A stretch of 64,000 nt of DNA from CAKSQF01 sp964569225 (GTDB taxonomy: Bacteria; Bacillota; Clostridia; Oscillospirales; CAG-272): positions 1 to 64,000 of the forward strand of contig CAZMTU010000001.1 of assembly GCA_964569225.1 (NCBI GenBank), in the 5' to 3' direction. A program made the position numbers and the translations under genes. Numbering within the stretch: the first letter of the stretch is position 1; each line of letters starts with the position of its first letter. Below the pieces are notes generated by a model. It searched no databases and was not told where the DNA came from. It saw only the letters and a program-made list of their open reading frames with translations. This document shows positions 25,594 to 34,459 of the stretch, piece after piece.

Positions 25594-26580
25594 ATGAACA
25601 GCATCGACAATTCAACCCAAACATTTGATTTGATGGACACTGCCGAAACCGCAAGAAACCTGACGGTAGAGGTGGAAAAGGTGGTGGTAGGTAAGCAAAA
25701 CGAAATCAGACTGCTGATCTGCGCGCTGCTTGCAGGCGTACATGTCCTGATCGAGGACGTTCCCGGCGTGGGCAAGACAACGCTGGCTTCCGCGCTGGCA
25801 AAGGCAGCCGGTCTTTCCTTCAAGCGGGCGCAGTTTACTCCCGATATCATGGCATCGGATATCACCGGTTTCAATATTTACAACCGTCAGACTGAACAAT
25901 TTGAGTTTCGGGAAGGACTGGTTATGTGTAATCTGCTGCTGGGCGATGAGATCAACCGGGCTTCCCCAAAAACACAGTCCGCTTTGCTGGAGGCAATGGA
26001 GGAAGGCAAGGTTACGGTAGACGGTAAAACCTATTCGCTGCCTTCTCCCTTTATGGTGATCGCGACTCAAAATCCCCATGGCTTTGTCGGTACCTATCCG
26101 CTGCCTGAAGCCCAGCTGGACCGTTTCGCCATTAAGCTGAGCATGGGCTATCCTACCGAGGAACAGGAAACCGAAATTCTGATGGGCCGCAGAGGAAATA
26201 ATCCGCTGGACCGCGTGAAGGCGATTACCGATGTGGATTGCGTGGCAAAAATGCGCCGCACTACCGCTTCGGTTACGGTTGATGAAGAAGTTTGCAAATA
26301 TATTGTCCGATTGGTTGCCGCTACCCGTAAAAATCCGGGGCTGTCCAGAGGCGCTTCTCCCCGCGCTTCATTGGCGCTTATGCGTATGACACAGGCGTAT
26401 GCCGTTTTGCATGAGCGGGATTTTGTGGTGCCTGAGGATGTAAAGGCGGTATTCGTCCGCACGATTGCTCACCGTCTGGTGCTGACGCAGGAGGCAAAGC
26501 TCGCCCGCACCACCCCTGAGTCTGTTTTGCAGGATATTCTTCAGCGCACGGAAGTTCCTTACCGTGGCTCCAGAATATAA
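25594..26580 (+). CDS. MoxR-family AAA+ ATPase
   Basis: A 328-residue AAA+ protein. Walker A DVPGVGKTT lies at residues 55-63, Walker B LLLGDEINRASPKTQSALLEAM near 109, sensor 1 VIATQNP near 152, and a C-terminal lid with GASPRASLALMRMTQAYA. MoxR proteins act as chaperones that help assemble or metallate partner complexes. The order moxR, DUF58, transglutaminase-like protein is a conserved unit. CGGAGGA is the ribosome binding site. Confidence 0.93.
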   Translation: MNSIDNSTQTFDLMDTAETARNLTVEVEKVVVGKQNEIRLLICALLAGVHVLIEDVPGVGKTTLASALAKAAGLSFKRAQFTPDIMASDITGFNIYNRQTEQFEFREGLVMCNLLLGDEINRASPKTQSALLEAMEEGKVTVDGKTYSLPSPFMVIATQNPHGFVGTYPLPEAQLDRFAIKLSMGYPTEEQETEILMGRRGNNPLDRVKAITDVDCVAKMRRTTASVTVDEEVCKYIVRLVAATRKNPGLSRGASPRASLALMRMTQAYAVLHERDFVVPEDVKAVFVRTIAHRLVLTQEAKLARTTPESVLQDILQRTEVPYRGSRI

Positions 26581-26586
26581 GCTGCC

Positions 26587-27927
26587 GTGAAGCCCTTCCT
26601 GATTCGCTGCCAAAATGCGCTTCGGCGCTTTTGGACTGATTTGAAGCAGAATAAATTACCGCAGCCCGCTTTTATGCCTCAGCGTAATTTCTGGGTTTAT
26701 CTGATCCTGATTTTGCTGGCGCTGATCTTTACACAGGCGCTTCGCTCCCCTGTATCGGGAGTTATCTTCCTGTTCGTGCTGTTTTTGCCGGTAATTTGCC
26801 TGCTTTACCTATTGCTGGAGGTTCTGACGATCAAGCTCTATCTGAACACCAGCGCAACCGAAACTGAAAAATACTCGCCGGTGGAGTTTTCACTGGCGCT
26901 CTCCAATGAATCACCGATTCCCTTCCCCTTTGTGGAAGCGGTCATCACAGTTCCTTCCGATGATGCGGTTCGCTGTGAAAGTCAGCGCACCAAGCTGTCG
27001 CTGATTCCCTTCGGCAGCTATATCATTGAAAAAAAACTGGCGTTTTCCTATCGGGGCAGCTATGAGATCGGTGTAAGCGATGTTTATTGCTATGATTTTT
27101 TCCGCATGTTCCGTTATCGGGTAAGTGTTAATCTCTTTCGGGAGTTGTTTGTACTTCCCCGCCGATTGATGATGGCGCAGGAAAGCGCGGGAGAACGGGT
27201 ACAGGAAGAAACTGAAACCACTGTTTTGCAAAAGGGACAGGACCATACCGAAATGAGCGATATCCGGAGCTATCAGCCCGGCGACAGTCTGCGCTCGGTT
27301 CACTGGAAGCTGTCCAGCAAAACGCAGGATATGATGGTGCGCCAGTACGCCCGAAACGCTGAGCAGCAGACTTATGTTTTTGTGGATACCGGTCGGCGTT
27401 TTGACAGTTCGGACAAGCGCTGGATGCCGGATATTAATGAATTTGCCGCTGACGGTGTGATCGAATCTTCACTGGCGGTGACGGCGCATATTCTGCAAAA
27501 AGGCGGGCAGTCGGTTACGCTTACTTGGTATGATTCCCGCGGCACCGATGATTATTGCTCCGTGCGGCTTTATTCGGCCGCTGATCTTGATCAGATTTTC
27601 AAGCTATTCGCTACCGCGCCGATTACAGATACGCCTTATCCGGTTACGGAACTGGCATCGCTGACGGAAGATAATACCGACGGCGTTTCTTATATTTTTG
27701 TGAGCGGTTCGTTGGATGATCGGCTGGCAGCGTCGCTGACCAGTCTGGAGCTCCCCTCCAGCGCCAGCGTAGAGCTTTATACCTTTGATCCTTATGAACA
27801 GGTAGCGCCTGAAGCGCGTTCCGCTTATTTTGACGAACTGGAGGTGCGCCGATCTGAGCTTGTCCGGTACGGCATCCATCTTCATGACGCACGCACTTCT
27901 ATTCTGCAAAAGGAGGAGCGCATATGA
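26587..27927 (+). CDS. DUF58 membrane protein
   Basis: A 446-residue protein. Two transmembrane helices lie at about residues 37-53 and 58-80. A beta-rich extracytosolic part precedes the DUF58 core SDIRSYQPGDSLRSVHWKLS near residue 222, followed by a vWA-like fold (TYVFVDTGR). DUF58 proteins work with MoxR ATPases, possibly as adaptors. The start is GTG, 6 bases after the moxR stop, with no clear ribosome binding site, indicating coupling. The end overlaps the next gene by 4 bases. Confidence 0.85.
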   Translation: MKPFLIRCQNALRRFWTDLKQNKLPQPAFMPQRNFWVYLILILLALIFTQALRSPVSGVIFLFVLFLPVICLLYLLLEVLTIKLYLNTSATETEKYSPVEFSLALSNESPIPFPFVEAVITVPSDDAVRCESQRTKLSLIPFGSYIIEKKLAFSYRGSYEIGVSDVYCYDFFRMFRYRVSVNLFRELFVLPRRLMMAQESAGERVQEETETTVLQKGQDHTEMSDIRSYQPGDSLRSVHWKLSSKTQDMMVRQYARNAEQQTYVFVDTGRRFDSSDKRWMPDINEFAADGVIESSLAVTAHILQKGGQSVTLTWYDSRGTDDYCSVRLYSAADLDQIFKLFATAPITDTPYPVTELASLTEDNTDGVSYIFVSGSLDDRLAASLTSLELPSSASVELYTFDPYEQVAPEARSAYFDELEVRRSELVRYGIHLHDARTSILQKEERI

Positions 27928-30851
27928 GAACGCAATACGGCACACTGAACAAACCCTCCAAAGAGGAACGAAAACAGAAGCGAATTCAAAAAAAAGCGGT
28001 TAGAAAAAAGAAAAAAGAGCAAAAAGCGAACAAAAGAAACGGCGGTATTCTGTACAGCCCTGAAAAAATGAAGGGATTTCCCTGTTCAGTGCTCATTGGG
28101 TATCTGCTTCGCTTTTTTGCTATTGCGTTTTCGCTTTTCGGAGTTCTTTGGCTGTTCTGCGACGCCTTTTTACTGAAGGAAATTTCTGCCGGCTATCTGC
28201 TTCTCTACTGTTTTGGCGCGGTGACGGCGTTTTCTCTGATTTTTATCGGAAAATGGTTTATCCTTGCCGGTATCGGGATTATCGGCGCGTATCTTGGCGC
28301 TTTTTATCTGATGATAGGCAGTCCGCTGACCTTTTTCGTTTCCGGCGTGGAAGAAGTGATCAACCGCATTATGATCCGACTGTCGGACGCGGGGTTTGCA
28401 GCCTCCGGCGGTATTGATCTGCCTTATCTGGGCAGCGGACTTACCTATGCCGTTTCCCGTCAGCAGACATTGACTTACGGCGGTATTTTTGCACTGGCAA
28501 CAGTGCTGGCGCTGATTTTTGCCGCTTTTTCCGCTAAACGGACCAGATTGCTGCCTATGATTATCACCGGCGGCGGACTGTGTACCTTCTGCTTTACTTA
28601 TAATCTCTGCGAAACCAACTGGGGAATCGCCTGTGTTCTGGCAGGGTTGTGCTCGGCGGCGGTTCTGTCCGCCTATGACAAGACTTACAAGGCGCACAAG
28701 CATTCCAAAAAATCCAGAGCCTATTCGGGCTACTCCGCGGCCTTGGCCGGGGTATTGGCACTTCTTATTTTGCTGATCCCCGCCGCTAATATGACCGAAC
28801 CGTGGGGCGAGATCGGTTTTATTTCTAAACCAATGAGGCAGGCAAGAACGGTCATGACCACCATTCTTACCGGCGGCAACCCTGAATACAACCGGATGAA
28901 TTCGCTTACGGATCAGCGTTCAAATGCTTTGGAGGAAGTAAAATTCAATAATGTTCAGCTTTTTGAAGTGCACTCTTACTCCAAGCGTGCCATTTACCTG
29001 CGATCGTGGATTGCCAAAGATTACGATTACAGCAAGACGGCGTGGAATCAGCTCAGCAGCATTGATTACGATGAAATGGTCCGGGTGCTTCAGAATGAAA
29101 GTAAGGGATTTACCGGCGATCAGATCGCTTACGATCGGTATACTTTGCTGGACGAGCGGCTGTCAGAGCAGCAATTCCCTTCCGAAGCCTATGTCAGCAG
29201 TTCCACTTTGGGCTATGTGGGAACCTTCGTGGATATTGATTATATTAACAATTCAGGGCTGCTTTATGTACTTCCTTCCTCTTATATTTCGTCCTTAGGA
29301 TTATTTGAGTTTGAATCGAGAATTGAAGGGTATCATAACAGCTATGATCTTTATTCCGACGGTATGTACACCTCCGGCTGGTTCAATCTCTTCAAATCAT
29401 ATACTGCCGCGGCGATTTTACCCAATTACATGATCGACAACTACGGTCAGGTGTCCGCGCAGACAGTCCTATATTTCGATAAACTGATTGATTTTATCGA
29501 AAATCTGAACAGCTACGGAACCGATAATTCCGCCGAGCTGATTAGTCTGTTCCGTAATGAACTGGATCAGGCAGGGCTGGTTTCCAGCCGCTATTCCACT
29601 GCGGCGTTGGAAAATTACCTGTCGCTGAGTAATAATGAACGCACAAGGTGGTATAACCGATATGTCCGACTATACCGTGAATATACAGAGTATGTTCACT
29701 CGGCTTATACCTCTGTTCCGTCGGATAGCGAAGGCATTAATCGAATTTATGATGAAATTGAGGATAAGTTAGACGCTGCTGCCAATGACCATGACAAGAT
29801 CATGGTGATTATCAATTACCTTGCTTCTAATTATACCTATTCCACCAGTCCTGCCGTCAGCGACAGTAGAACCTATGAAAACGATTTGGATTATTTTCTG
29901 TTAGAAGGCAAGGAAGGATATTGCGTACAGTTTGCCTCTGCCGCCGCGCTGCTGCTGCGGAAGGCGGGCTTTCCTACCCGCTATGTACAAGGATATATTG
30001 CTGACAATTTTGAACGAACCACTGACGCGGACGGTTCTATCAATTATACCTCTGCCGTCTATGATAATGCCGCTCACGCTTGGGTAGAAGTATATATTGA
30101 CGGTTTGGGATGGCGAACTTATGAAACTACTCCCGCTTATTATGATTCGCTTTACTTTATTGAGGAAGCTTCAGAAGATCCGAACGCGCCTGTTATCACG
30201 ACTCCGTCGATCACTACGTCCGATGTAACGCTCCCGCCTGTGACCGATTCGGATACGGTTACTACAAATCACAATGATCTCGTTCAAACTGCCGGTCAGA
30301 ATAATTCGGACAACTTGGGCGGTGCTTCCGGAAAAATTTCTTTTGATGCCGCAAGGTTGGTTAAGATCGCGTTGCTTCTCATCGCTGTGGCGTTGGTAAT
30401 CGCGTTAGTGATCTGGCAGCTCCGGCGTGCTAAAAAGATTTCCGATGGGCGAAGCTACTTTATTGATCGGGCAGAGTATGGCAGTTTTGAGGAAAAAGCT
30501 GATTTTGATCAGGTAGCAGGCGTTCTATGCGACAGCATTTATGAAGTGCATTATATCATTGGCAACCGACCGAAACAGGGCGAACTGCCCACGGAATTTG
30601 CTGCCCGTATTGAACAGTCGCCTCCGGCAGATGACAGAAGGGCTCAAAAGATGTATAATCGTATGGCGATGCTGCCTTCTTCCTTAAGCGAGATTACCCC
30701 GCTGATCGAAAAGCAGGAATTTGGCAAGGTTATGAATCGTTCTGAACTGGCGGCGCTTGGCAGCTATCTGCGGGCGCTGATCAACAGTGAATATCCGCAT
30801 CTTCCCTTCTGGAAAAAGCTTTGGTACCGTTATATTCGTTTTATGATCTGA
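27924..30851 (+). CDS. Transglutaminase-like membrane protein (TgpA/DUF3488 type)
   Basis: A 975-residue protein. A basic N-terminal tail (residues 1-40) precedes about seven transmembrane helices to residue 290, a long extracytosolic region, and a transglutaminase-like core near 665-750. The core has GYCVQFASAAALLLR (nucleophile Cys) and NAAHAWVEVYIDG (His). The third acidic position reads ETTP, where most relatives have DPTP. A Thr-rich linker (VITTPSITTSDVTLPP) leads to a C-terminal helix near 813-833 and a cytosolic tail. The role is probably in cell-envelope protein processing, but substrates are unknown. Confidence 0.87.
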   Translation: MRTQYGTLNKPSKEERKQKRIQKKAVRKKKKEQKANKRNGGILYSPEKMKGFPCSVLIGYLLRFFAIAFSLFGVLWLFCDAFLLKEISAGYLLLYCFGAVTAFSLIFIGKWFILAGIGIIGAYLGAFYLMIGSPLTFFVSGVEEVINRIMIRLSDAGFAASGGIDLPYLGSGLTYAVSRQQTLTYGGIFALATVLALIFAAFSAKRTRLLPMIITGGGLCTFCFTYNLCETNWGIACVLAGLCSAAVLSAYDKTYKAHKHSKKSRAYSGYSAALAGVLALLILLIPAANMTEPWGEIGFISKPMRQARTVMTTILTGGNPEYNRMNSLTDQRSNALEEVKFNNVQLFEVHSYSKRAIYLRSWIAKDYDYSKTAWNQLSSIDYDEMVRVLQNESKGFTGDQIAYDRYTLLDERLSEQQFPSEAYVSSSTLGYVGTFVDIDYINNSGLLYVLPSSYISSLGLFEFESRIEGYHNSYDLYSDGMYTSGWFNLFKSYTAAAILPNYMIDNYGQVSAQTVLYFDKLIDFIENLNSYGTDNSAELISLFRNELDQAGLVSSRYSTAALENYLSLSNNERTRWYNRYVRLYREYTEYVHSAYTSVPSDSEGINRIYDEIEDKLDAAANDHDKIMVIINYLASNYTYSTSPAVSDSRTYENDLDYFLLEGKEGYCVQFASAAALLLRKAGFPTRYVQGYIADNFERTTDADGSINYTSAVYDNAAHAWVEVYIDGLGWRTYETTPAYYDSLYFIEEASEDPNAPVITTPSITTSDVTLPPVTDSDTVTTNHNDLVQTAGQNNSDNLGGASGKISFDAARLVKIALLLIAVALVIALVIWQLRRAKKISDGRSYFIDRAEYGSFEEKADFDQVAGVLCDSIYEVHYIIGNRPKQGELPTEFAARIEQSPPADDRRAQKMYNRMAMLPSSLSEITPLIEKQEFGKVMNRSELAALGSYLRALINSEYPHLPFWKKLWYRYIRFMI

Positions 30852-30856
30852 CCCTC

Positions 30857-30911
30857 TTCGTCGGGCAGACGGGTAGCCTGTCCGGCGAACCCGTCAGCCC
30901 GGCGAAATTTT
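30857..30911 (+). terminator. Terminator-like hairpin after transglutaminase gene
   Basis: TTCG-CGGGC-ACGGGT pairs with ACCCGT-GCCCG-CGAA around a 14-nt loop and is followed by ATTTTAT. Confidence 0.65.
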
Positions 30912-31040
30912 ATATATGAAATTCCCTTTTTTAAAAGCTGCGTTATGCTGAAAAATAGGCATAAGTATTTTGGGGGAAGGCTTACCTTCCTTTTTGAAAA
31001 CAGTCTTATGCTGAAAAGCCGGGAATAAAATATTCTTGAA

Positions 31041-31190
31041 GCTGCAGATAAAATCCAAGGGGGCTTGGTCTTTGGAAGTTTATTCTAATCCCGTTTTCGG
31101 GGATTTTGAAAAAATCCTCGAAATTTTTAAAATCGCTTAAATATTAATTTGTTTTTATGATTTAGATTTTAAATTAGAATTTGTCTGCAC
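31041..31190 (+). repeat. Dispersed intergenic repeat, copy B
   Basis: It follows the order of copy A (15797-15957): GCAGATAAAATCCAAG, TTTGGAAGTTTATTCTAA, a GGGGATTT inverted region, ATTTTTAAAATCGCTTAA, TGATTTAGATTTTAAA, and the ending TTTGTCTGCAC. No gene lies in the surrounding gap 30852-31279. Confidence 0.55.
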
Positions 31191-31279
31191 CCTATATTCT
31201 TTTATAAAAGTTTTTAAGAAGGTTTGGAACCTTTTTTTCAGAAGGGGTTCCAAATATAAATAAAAAAGGAGAAAATATT

Positions 31280-31915
31280 ATGGAAGCCGTATTTGAACGA
31301 AATCAAAAGCTGATTGAAACAACCGCGTCGGCGCTGCGCAGGCGGCATTTTGAAGTATATACCTGTGCTGCCGCTGAAGAGGCGCGGGAAATTGCGCTGG
31401 AACTCATTGATCCTTCAGAGGTTGTTTCGTGGGGCGGGTCCGCTACTGTTCAGGCGTGCGGTCTGATAGACGCGCTATATGCCAGAGGACAGCAGATGAT
31501 CGACCGCTCTACCGCTCGGTCAAAGGAGGAAGCGCAGGCGATTATGCGATCAGCGTTGTTCGCGGACAGCTATCTTATGAGCGCCAATGCGATTTCGGTG
31601 GACGGGCAGCTAATAAATATTGACGGAAACGGAAATCGGTTAGCGGCGCTGCTCTTTGGTCCGAGGCAAGTGATTGTTATTGCGGGCGCTAATAAAATCG
31701 CGGGCGATTTTAAGTCCGCGCTCAATCGGGCAAGATTGATCGCGGCGCCTACCAATGCGCAGCGATTTGATATAGATACCCCTTGCCGTAAGCTGGGGAC
31801 TTGCGGCGACTGTATTAGTCTCGACGGTATCTGTGCCCAAATTGTTACTACTCGCATATGCCGTCCTGCCGGGCGAATTAAGCTGATTCTGACTGCCGAA
31901 TCACTGGGCTTTTGA
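31280..31915 (+). CDS. LUD-domain protein (lactate utilization, LutC/YkgG type)
   Basis: A 211-residue single LUD-domain protein. Seen are VVSWGGSATVQACGLIDAL near residue 50, LFADSYLMSANAISVDGQLINIDGNGNRLAALLFGP, VIVIAGANKIAGD, and a Cys-rich TPCRKLGTCGDCISLDGICAQI segment. Family members appear in lactate oxidation complexes (LutABC), but solitary Clostridial copies have no proven role; lutA and lutB are absent here. AAAAAGGAGAAAA gives the start. Confidence 0.85.
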   Translation: MEAVFERNQKLIETTASALRRRHFEVYTCAAAEEAREIALELIDPSEVVSWGGSATVQACGLIDALYARGQQMIDRSTARSKEEAQAIMRSALFADSYLMSANAISVDGQLINIDGNGNRLAALLFGPRQVIVIAGANKIAGDFKSALNRARLIAAPTNAQRFDIDTPCRKLGTCGDCISLDGICAQIVTTRICRPAGRIKLILTAESLGF

Positions 31916-31993
31916 TTGATTTCTGTTTTCCGGGCAATACTGTAATTATTACCTCGGACGGCGCTTGTCCGTCCGCAAACGACGGAGTTGGAT

Positions 31994-32980
31994 ATGTGGC
32001 TTGTTTTTGCATTGGCGTCCGCCGGATTTGCAGGCGCAACTTCTGTACTTGCTAAATACGGTATTCAAAAGGTGGATTCCAATTTAGCGGTGGCGCTGCG
32101 TACAGTGGTAATTCTCGCCTTTGCGTGGCTAATGGTGCTAATCACCGGCGGCTGGGCGGATATTGGAAACGCTATCGGATTGAATTTGCTTTTTCTCATT
32201 TTGTCTGGCGTCGCCACGGGGCTTTCATGGCTCTGCTATTTCAAAGCGCTGCAAATGGGATCCGTCAATCAGGTCGCGCCGGTAGACAAATCCAGTACGG
32301 CGCTTACAATGATCGGAGGATGGCTGTTTTTAGATGAGCCAATGACAGCGGCAAAAATTTTTTCCATTGTACTGATTTTGGTCGGTATGCTGCTGATGCT
32401 GGAAAAAAAGACTCTTGGAAATCCACAAATTCTTTCGGAAGCTGCTTCTGGCGCCGCGTCTGCCGCTTCACCGGGGACTAACGGTTTAAACGCTGCGGCG
32501 AGCGATTCTGATTCCCAAACGGCAGGATGCTCAAAGAGGAGAGGCGCGCTGAATCGTAAGGGATGGCTTTTTTGGGCAATTGCTTCGGTGGTATTTGCCG
32601 CCGCAACCACTCTTCTCTCTAAAGCCGGCGTACAGAATTTAAATTCCGATCTTGCTTTAGCGATTCGGACAGGGATTGTGCTCATCATGGCATGGCTGAT
32701 CGTATTCAGTCAGGGGACTCAAAAACAGATCGGGAAGATCGAGCGAAAATCCATGCTGTTTATCGGGCTGTCCGGGCTGTCCACGGGACTTTCTTGGCTT
32801 TGCTATTTTCGGGCGCTTGCCGACAAACATGCACAGGCGGGCATTGTTCAGCCCATTGATAAGCTGAGCATTCTGGTCAGCGTTGTGCTGGCGCGTATTT
32901 TCTTTGGCGAAAAGCTGTCGTGGCGTGCCAGAATTGGGCTGCTGATATTGGTTGCAGGTATTTTAATTTTATTAATATAG
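31994..32980 (+). CDS. EamA/DMT-family transporter
   Basis: A 328-residue membrane protein with ten predicted helices as two EamA halves. Both halves begin similarly (GFAGATSVLAKYGIQ and VFAAATTLLSKAGVQ) and share the motif TGLSWLCYF-AL. An unusual polar linker rich in Ala and Ser joins the halves at about residues 145-185. ATG 31994 is favoured over the TTG at 31988 because ACGGAG lies six bases before it. DMT transporters export metabolites such as amino acids; the substrate is unknown. A terminator follows at 33000. Confidence 0.83.
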   Translation: MWLVFALASAGFAGATSVLAKYGIQKVDSNLAVALRTVVILAFAWLMVLITGGWADIGNAIGLNLLFLILSGVATGLSWLCYFKALQMGSVNQVAPVDKSSTALTMIGGWLFLDEPMTAAKIFSIVLILVGMLLMLEKKTLGNPQILSEAASGAASAASPGTNGLNAAASDSDSQTAGCSKRRGALNRKGWLFWAIASVVFAAATTLLSKAGVQNLNSDLALAIRTGIVLIMAWLIVFSQGTQKQIGKIERKSMLFIGLSGLSTGLSWLCYFRALADKHAQAGIVQPIDKLSILVSVVLARIFFGEKLSWRARIGLLILVAGILILLI

Positions 32981-32999
32981 AATCTGTTTGTTTTATGCG

Positions 33000-33036
33000 G
33001 CGGAGAAAGAACGTATGTTCTTTCTCCGCTTATTTT
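33000..33036 (+). terminator. Terminator after EamA gene
   Basis: Arms CGGAGAAAGAAC/GTTCTTTCTCCG, loop GTAT, then TTATTTTCC. Confidence 0.8.
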
Positions 33037-33072
33037 CCTTGCATTAAAATAGATGCATGTATTTTTTTGTCA

Positions 33073-33098
33073 GTATTGTCTATTGAAATAGACAATAC
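33073..33098. promoter_or_regulatory. 26-bp palindrome GTATTGTCTAT-N4-ATAGACAATAC, copy 1
   Basis: Perfect 11-bp arms around TGAA, 76 bases upstream of the ParB-like gene start. The identical arms recur at 39369-39394 inside asnB. A T-run follows, so an RNA terminator is possible, but a real terminator already lies 40 bases upstream, and copy 2 has no T-run. It looks like a protein-binding site. Confidence 0.55.
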
Positions 33099-33173
33099 TT
33101 TTTTATAAGCGACAAATAATGCGATTTTTTGCGCACGCGTTGTGTTATAGTGAGAAAAAAGGAGGAAATTCGT

Positions 33174-34262
33174 ATGAATATGCAGGAAATATTTGAAAAA
33201 TGGATGATGAATGACCGGGACAGCACTCCCTTATGGCGGCTGCCAATTAATGAAATTGAATACAGCTTATTAGAGGATCCTACGGAAGGCGTTGAAATTG
33301 CCGCGTTAGCGGAAAACATTCGGCAATGCGGATTAATTCATCCAATTTTGGTTGAAAAGCAAAAAAAGGGGAAAAAATATAAACTAATTTCCGGAAGACG
33401 GCGAATAGAGGCGGTTAAATTATTAGGGCGAACACATATTTCTTCTATTTTGGTCAAAGACGGAGGACAGTCTGCTTTAAAACTGGCGCTATCTGAAAAT
33501 TTTATGCGTAAACAACCTCATTTTCTGGATTTCGCGGCTAATTTGCAATCTCTTTTGGAATTTCTCTCATTAAAAGAATTGGCGCAATTATTTTCAGTGA
33601 AAGAAGATTTTTTGCAGCAAATGCTTTCGCTGCTTACGCTGACGCCATATGAAATGCGCCTTGTTCGATTGCTTCGACTGTCAGAAGCGGACACAATTAA
33701 TCTGCTTTCAATTCAAAATTTGTCTTTGCGTAAATTATTGCTGGAAAAGATGCTGCAGGAGGGAAAAAATTGCGATCGTGGCGAGCTAATCCGGCAAGCA
33801 GTGGAAACGCCTGATGTACGGTTAACTCAGTCAGAGAAAATTTGTGTAAAGGACATTCGGGTTTTTTTAAATTCAGTAGAACGCGCCGCTTGCATGATGA
33901 AGCAAGCGGGATTCGATACTCGTATTGATCGAGAAAACAGAAATGAGAGCTATCGATTTGTTATTACGGTTTCCAAAGTACAATATACGCCGCTTAAGCA
34001 AGTGAACAAACAAGCACCGGCTGCAAGCAAAGTTAAACAAATGGGTCCTAATCGTTTTACGGACGCTTTGTTTGAAGATGTTTCACGTGAAACAGTAGAA
34101 AGAAATGATGAAAACACTCAAAAAAACGGTTCACCAAAGTCCGACATGACAGCAATATTTAAATGCAATGACGAAATAAATCAAACAAGCACGCCAAACA
34201 AAGAGGTTTTGCTTGGTAATGTTTCACGTGAAACAAATGAAAATACCATAAATGTCTATTGA
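33174..34262 (+). CDS. ParB/Noc-like DNA-binding protein with internal parS sites
   Basis: A 362-residue ParB-family paralogue upstream of soj-spo0J, where Bacillus places noc. The N-terminal part shows EIAALAENIRQCGLIHPILVEK and SGRRRIEAVKLLGRT (the ParB CTP-binding region, normally GERRxRA). The ENxQR motif is degraded to ENFMRKQ. An HTH follows in LKELAQLFSVKEDFLQQML. Two perfect parS sequences lie inside the last third and encode VSRET twice. The start at 33174 follows AAGGAGG. The altered motifs suggest a different DNA target from Spo0J. A Noc-like nucleoid-occlusion function is inferred from position only. Confidence 0.75.
   Translation: MNMQEIFEKWMMNDRDSTPLWRLPINEIEYSLLEDPTEGVEIAALAENIRQCGLIHPILVEKQKKGKKYKLISGRRRIEAVKLLGRTHISSILVKDGGQSALKLALSENFMRKQPHFLDFAANLQSLLEFLSLKELAQLFSVKEDFLQQMLSLLTLTPYEMRLVRLLRLSEADTINLLSIQNLSLRKLLLEKMLQEGKNCDRGELIRQAVETPDVRLTQSEKICVKDIRVFLNSVERAACMMKQAGFDTRIDRENRNESYRFVITVSKVQYTPLKQVNKQAPAASKVKQMGPNRFTDALFEDVSRETVERNDENTQKNGSPKSDMTAIFKCNDEINQTSTPNKEVLLGNVSRETNENTINVY
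34079..34094. promoter_or_regulatory. parS site 1
   Basis: TGTTTCACGTGAAACA is identical to the Bacillus parS consensus and forms a perfect palindrome. It is read as coding sequence within the ParB-like gene. ParB/Spo0J loads here and spreads, which marks the origin-proximal region. Confidence 0.93.
34220..34235. promoter_or_regulatory. parS site 2
   Basis: A second exact TGTTTCACGTGAAACA, 141 bases (47 codons) from the first, again encoding VSRET near the C-terminus of the ParB-like protein. Confidence 0.93.
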
Positions 34263-34287
34263 CGGAGCAAGCGATGTGTGGTATAAT
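34259..34287 (+). promoter_or_regulatory. Promoter of soj-spo0J
   Basis: TTGACG (34259-34264), 17 nt and TATAAT (34282-34287). It overlaps the stop codon of the ParB-like gene and sits 24 bases after parS site 2. The following leader to 34459 is about 165 nt and has no recognised regulatory structure. Confidence 0.7.
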
Positions 34288-34459
34288 AAAAACATTAAGG
34301 CGCTAAAGCTATAGGCGATTGGCAAAAAAAGCGGGATGGAAAACTGTAGCCGACTGGAAAGCACGGATTTTACTGCCATATCACTTTATGGACATGCGTT
34401 ATTCACGCTTGAAATCATTGAGACACTATTGCAAATAAATTCGCAAAGGATGTGGGGAA

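Noticed and set aside
33073..33098. Palindrome as a simple terminator
   Set aside because: A better terminator lies 40 bases upstream, and the identical arms recur in asnB without a T-run; a binding site explains both.
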